Shown here piece by piece: positions 13,658-14,263 of a DNA stretch of 14,263 nucleotides. This stretch comes from CAZFBR01 sp035353495 [NCBI: uncultured bacterium] (GTDB lineage: Bacteria > DAOPZR01), in contig CAZFBR010000073.1 of NCBI GenBank assembly GCA_964517215.1, positions 1-14,263 on the forward strand, read 5' to 3'. The translations under genes were made by a program, and so were the position numbers. Each line of letters begins with the position of its first letter. The stretch's first letter is position 1. The notes under the pieces were generated by a model that worked only from the letters and a program-made list of their open reading frames with translations, was not told where the DNA came from and made no database searches.

Positions 13658-14263
13658 TCAGCCGAGCGGCGGAGCCTGCAGGATCACGTTCGCCGGCCCG
13701 CCGCGCTGCAGCAGCCAGAGTCGCGGCGTGACGTACCGCCAGTGCCAGGACGGCGCATCGATAATGCGTTCGCCCCAGGGAAAGCGCAGCCGCGGGTAGG
13801 GCGCCAGCAGCTTATTGTACGGCGTCCAGTCGATCCCCGCCCAGACCAGCGGCCGGTAGAACTCCCGCACGGCCCGGTAGCGGCGGAACACCTCCCGGTA
13901 AAACGCGGCCATGTGCAGCGCCGGCTGGTATTCGTCGCGCAACACGGCACCGGCCATGCCGAATTCGTAATCACTGACCAGAAAATAGTCCGGTGCCGCT
14001 CGCACCAGGGTGTCCGTTGAGAATTGGCACCGGACCACGCGAAACGGCGAACCGGAAAGCTGCTGGATCGCCGGCACGGAATAAAAGTAAATGTCATTGA
14101 CCCCGATGCTGGCCCCCGCCGGCAGGTTTGCCTCCAGCCAGCGCGAAGCTTCCGTGCGCGTGTCCGGAGCCGCCAGCCGCGCATTGTACGCCAGCGTCGG
14201 GGCAAAAGTCATGCCCGCCACCACCGTCACAGTCAGCCCGCGCAGCAGCAAGCGGCGGATCTC
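13658..14263 (-). CDS. C-terminal part of a probable GT-C membrane glycosyltransferase (runs off the right edge)
   Basis: The last 201 codons of a larger protein; the frame is open to the right edge, so the true start is outside the window. A hydrophobic segment at the beginning (LLLRGLTVTVVAGMTFAPTL) is probably the last membrane helix. The extracytoplasmic tail that follows contains DTRTEASRWLEANLPAGASI and later PDYFLVSDYEFG. The D-T-R-x-x-A-x-x-W-x-x-x-N-x-P-x-G pattern after the final helix is typical of the periplasmic domain of PMT/ArnT-like (GT39-type) transferases, which use polyprenyl-linked sugars. The catalytic first loop is not in the window, so the family call is tentative. The DPM1-like enzyme gene downstream supports it. 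Confidence 0.7.
   Translation of the reverse strand, partial: EIRRLLLRGLTVTVVAGMTFAPTLAYNARLAAPDTRTEASRWLEANLPAGASIGVNDIYFYSVPAIQQLSGSPFRVVRCQFSTDTLVRAAPDYFLVSDYEFGMAGAVLRDEYQPALHMAAFYREVFRRYRAVREFYRPLVWAGIDWTPYNKLLAPYPRLRFPWGERIIDAPSWHWRYVTPRLWLLQRGGPANVILQAPPLG

Overview
The window is about 14.3 kb of compact, GC-rich bacterial DNA. It holds twelve protein genes, ten of them complete, with no RNA genes, insertion sequences or CRISPR arrays and no gene-free stretch over 300 bases. Two lipoproteins, a lysophospholipid-recycling operon and polyprenyl-type glycosyltransferases point to a diderm (Gram-negative-type) bacterium. Ribosome-binding sites are patchy, and two promoters lie directly on their start codons. 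This could fit the PVC group or an uncultured diderm phylum, but the sequence alone does not place the organism.

Left part (1-5082). On the minus strand, cobyric acid synthase (cobQ) is followed by the first 145 codons of a cobyrinate a,c-diamide synthase (cbiA/cobB). Together they form a fragment of a corrinoid amidation operon. Diverging from cobQ is an orphan PAS histidine kinase with a four-cysteine cluster and an apparently leaderless promoter. Next come two divergent lipoproteins, one FxLYD-like and one with two predicted Tudor-like beta-barrel modules. The second ends in a strong GC hairpin and is followed by a Bax inhibitor-1/YccA family membrane protein.

Centre (5087-9313). This is the most interesting part, a three-gene minus-strand operon. 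Its first gene encodes a DUF2207-type membrane protein whose cytosolic C-terminus is nine consecutive Ala-Cys-His-X tetrapeptides plus a final Ala-Cys. The second encodes a radical SAM enzyme with an N-terminal PqqD-like domain and a complete SPASM cysteine set. The third encodes a four-helix membrane protein of unknown family. The arrangement resembles a peptide-modification (RiPP-like) system in which the Cys/His repeat tail, tethered to the membrane, is the substrate of the radical SAM maturase. Operon structure and motifs are seen in the sequence; the enzyme-substrate link is inferred.

Right part (9420-14263). Diverging from that operon is lplT-aas, a lysophospholipid flippase and a bifunctional acyltransferase/acyl-ACP synthetase, overlapping by four bases. 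Convergent to aas is a dolichyl-phosphate-mannose-synthase-like GT2 glycosyltransferase. Upstream of it, on the same strand, is the C-terminal part of a probable polytopic GT-C glycosyltransferase, a plausible user of the lipid-linked sugar the GT2 enzyme would make.
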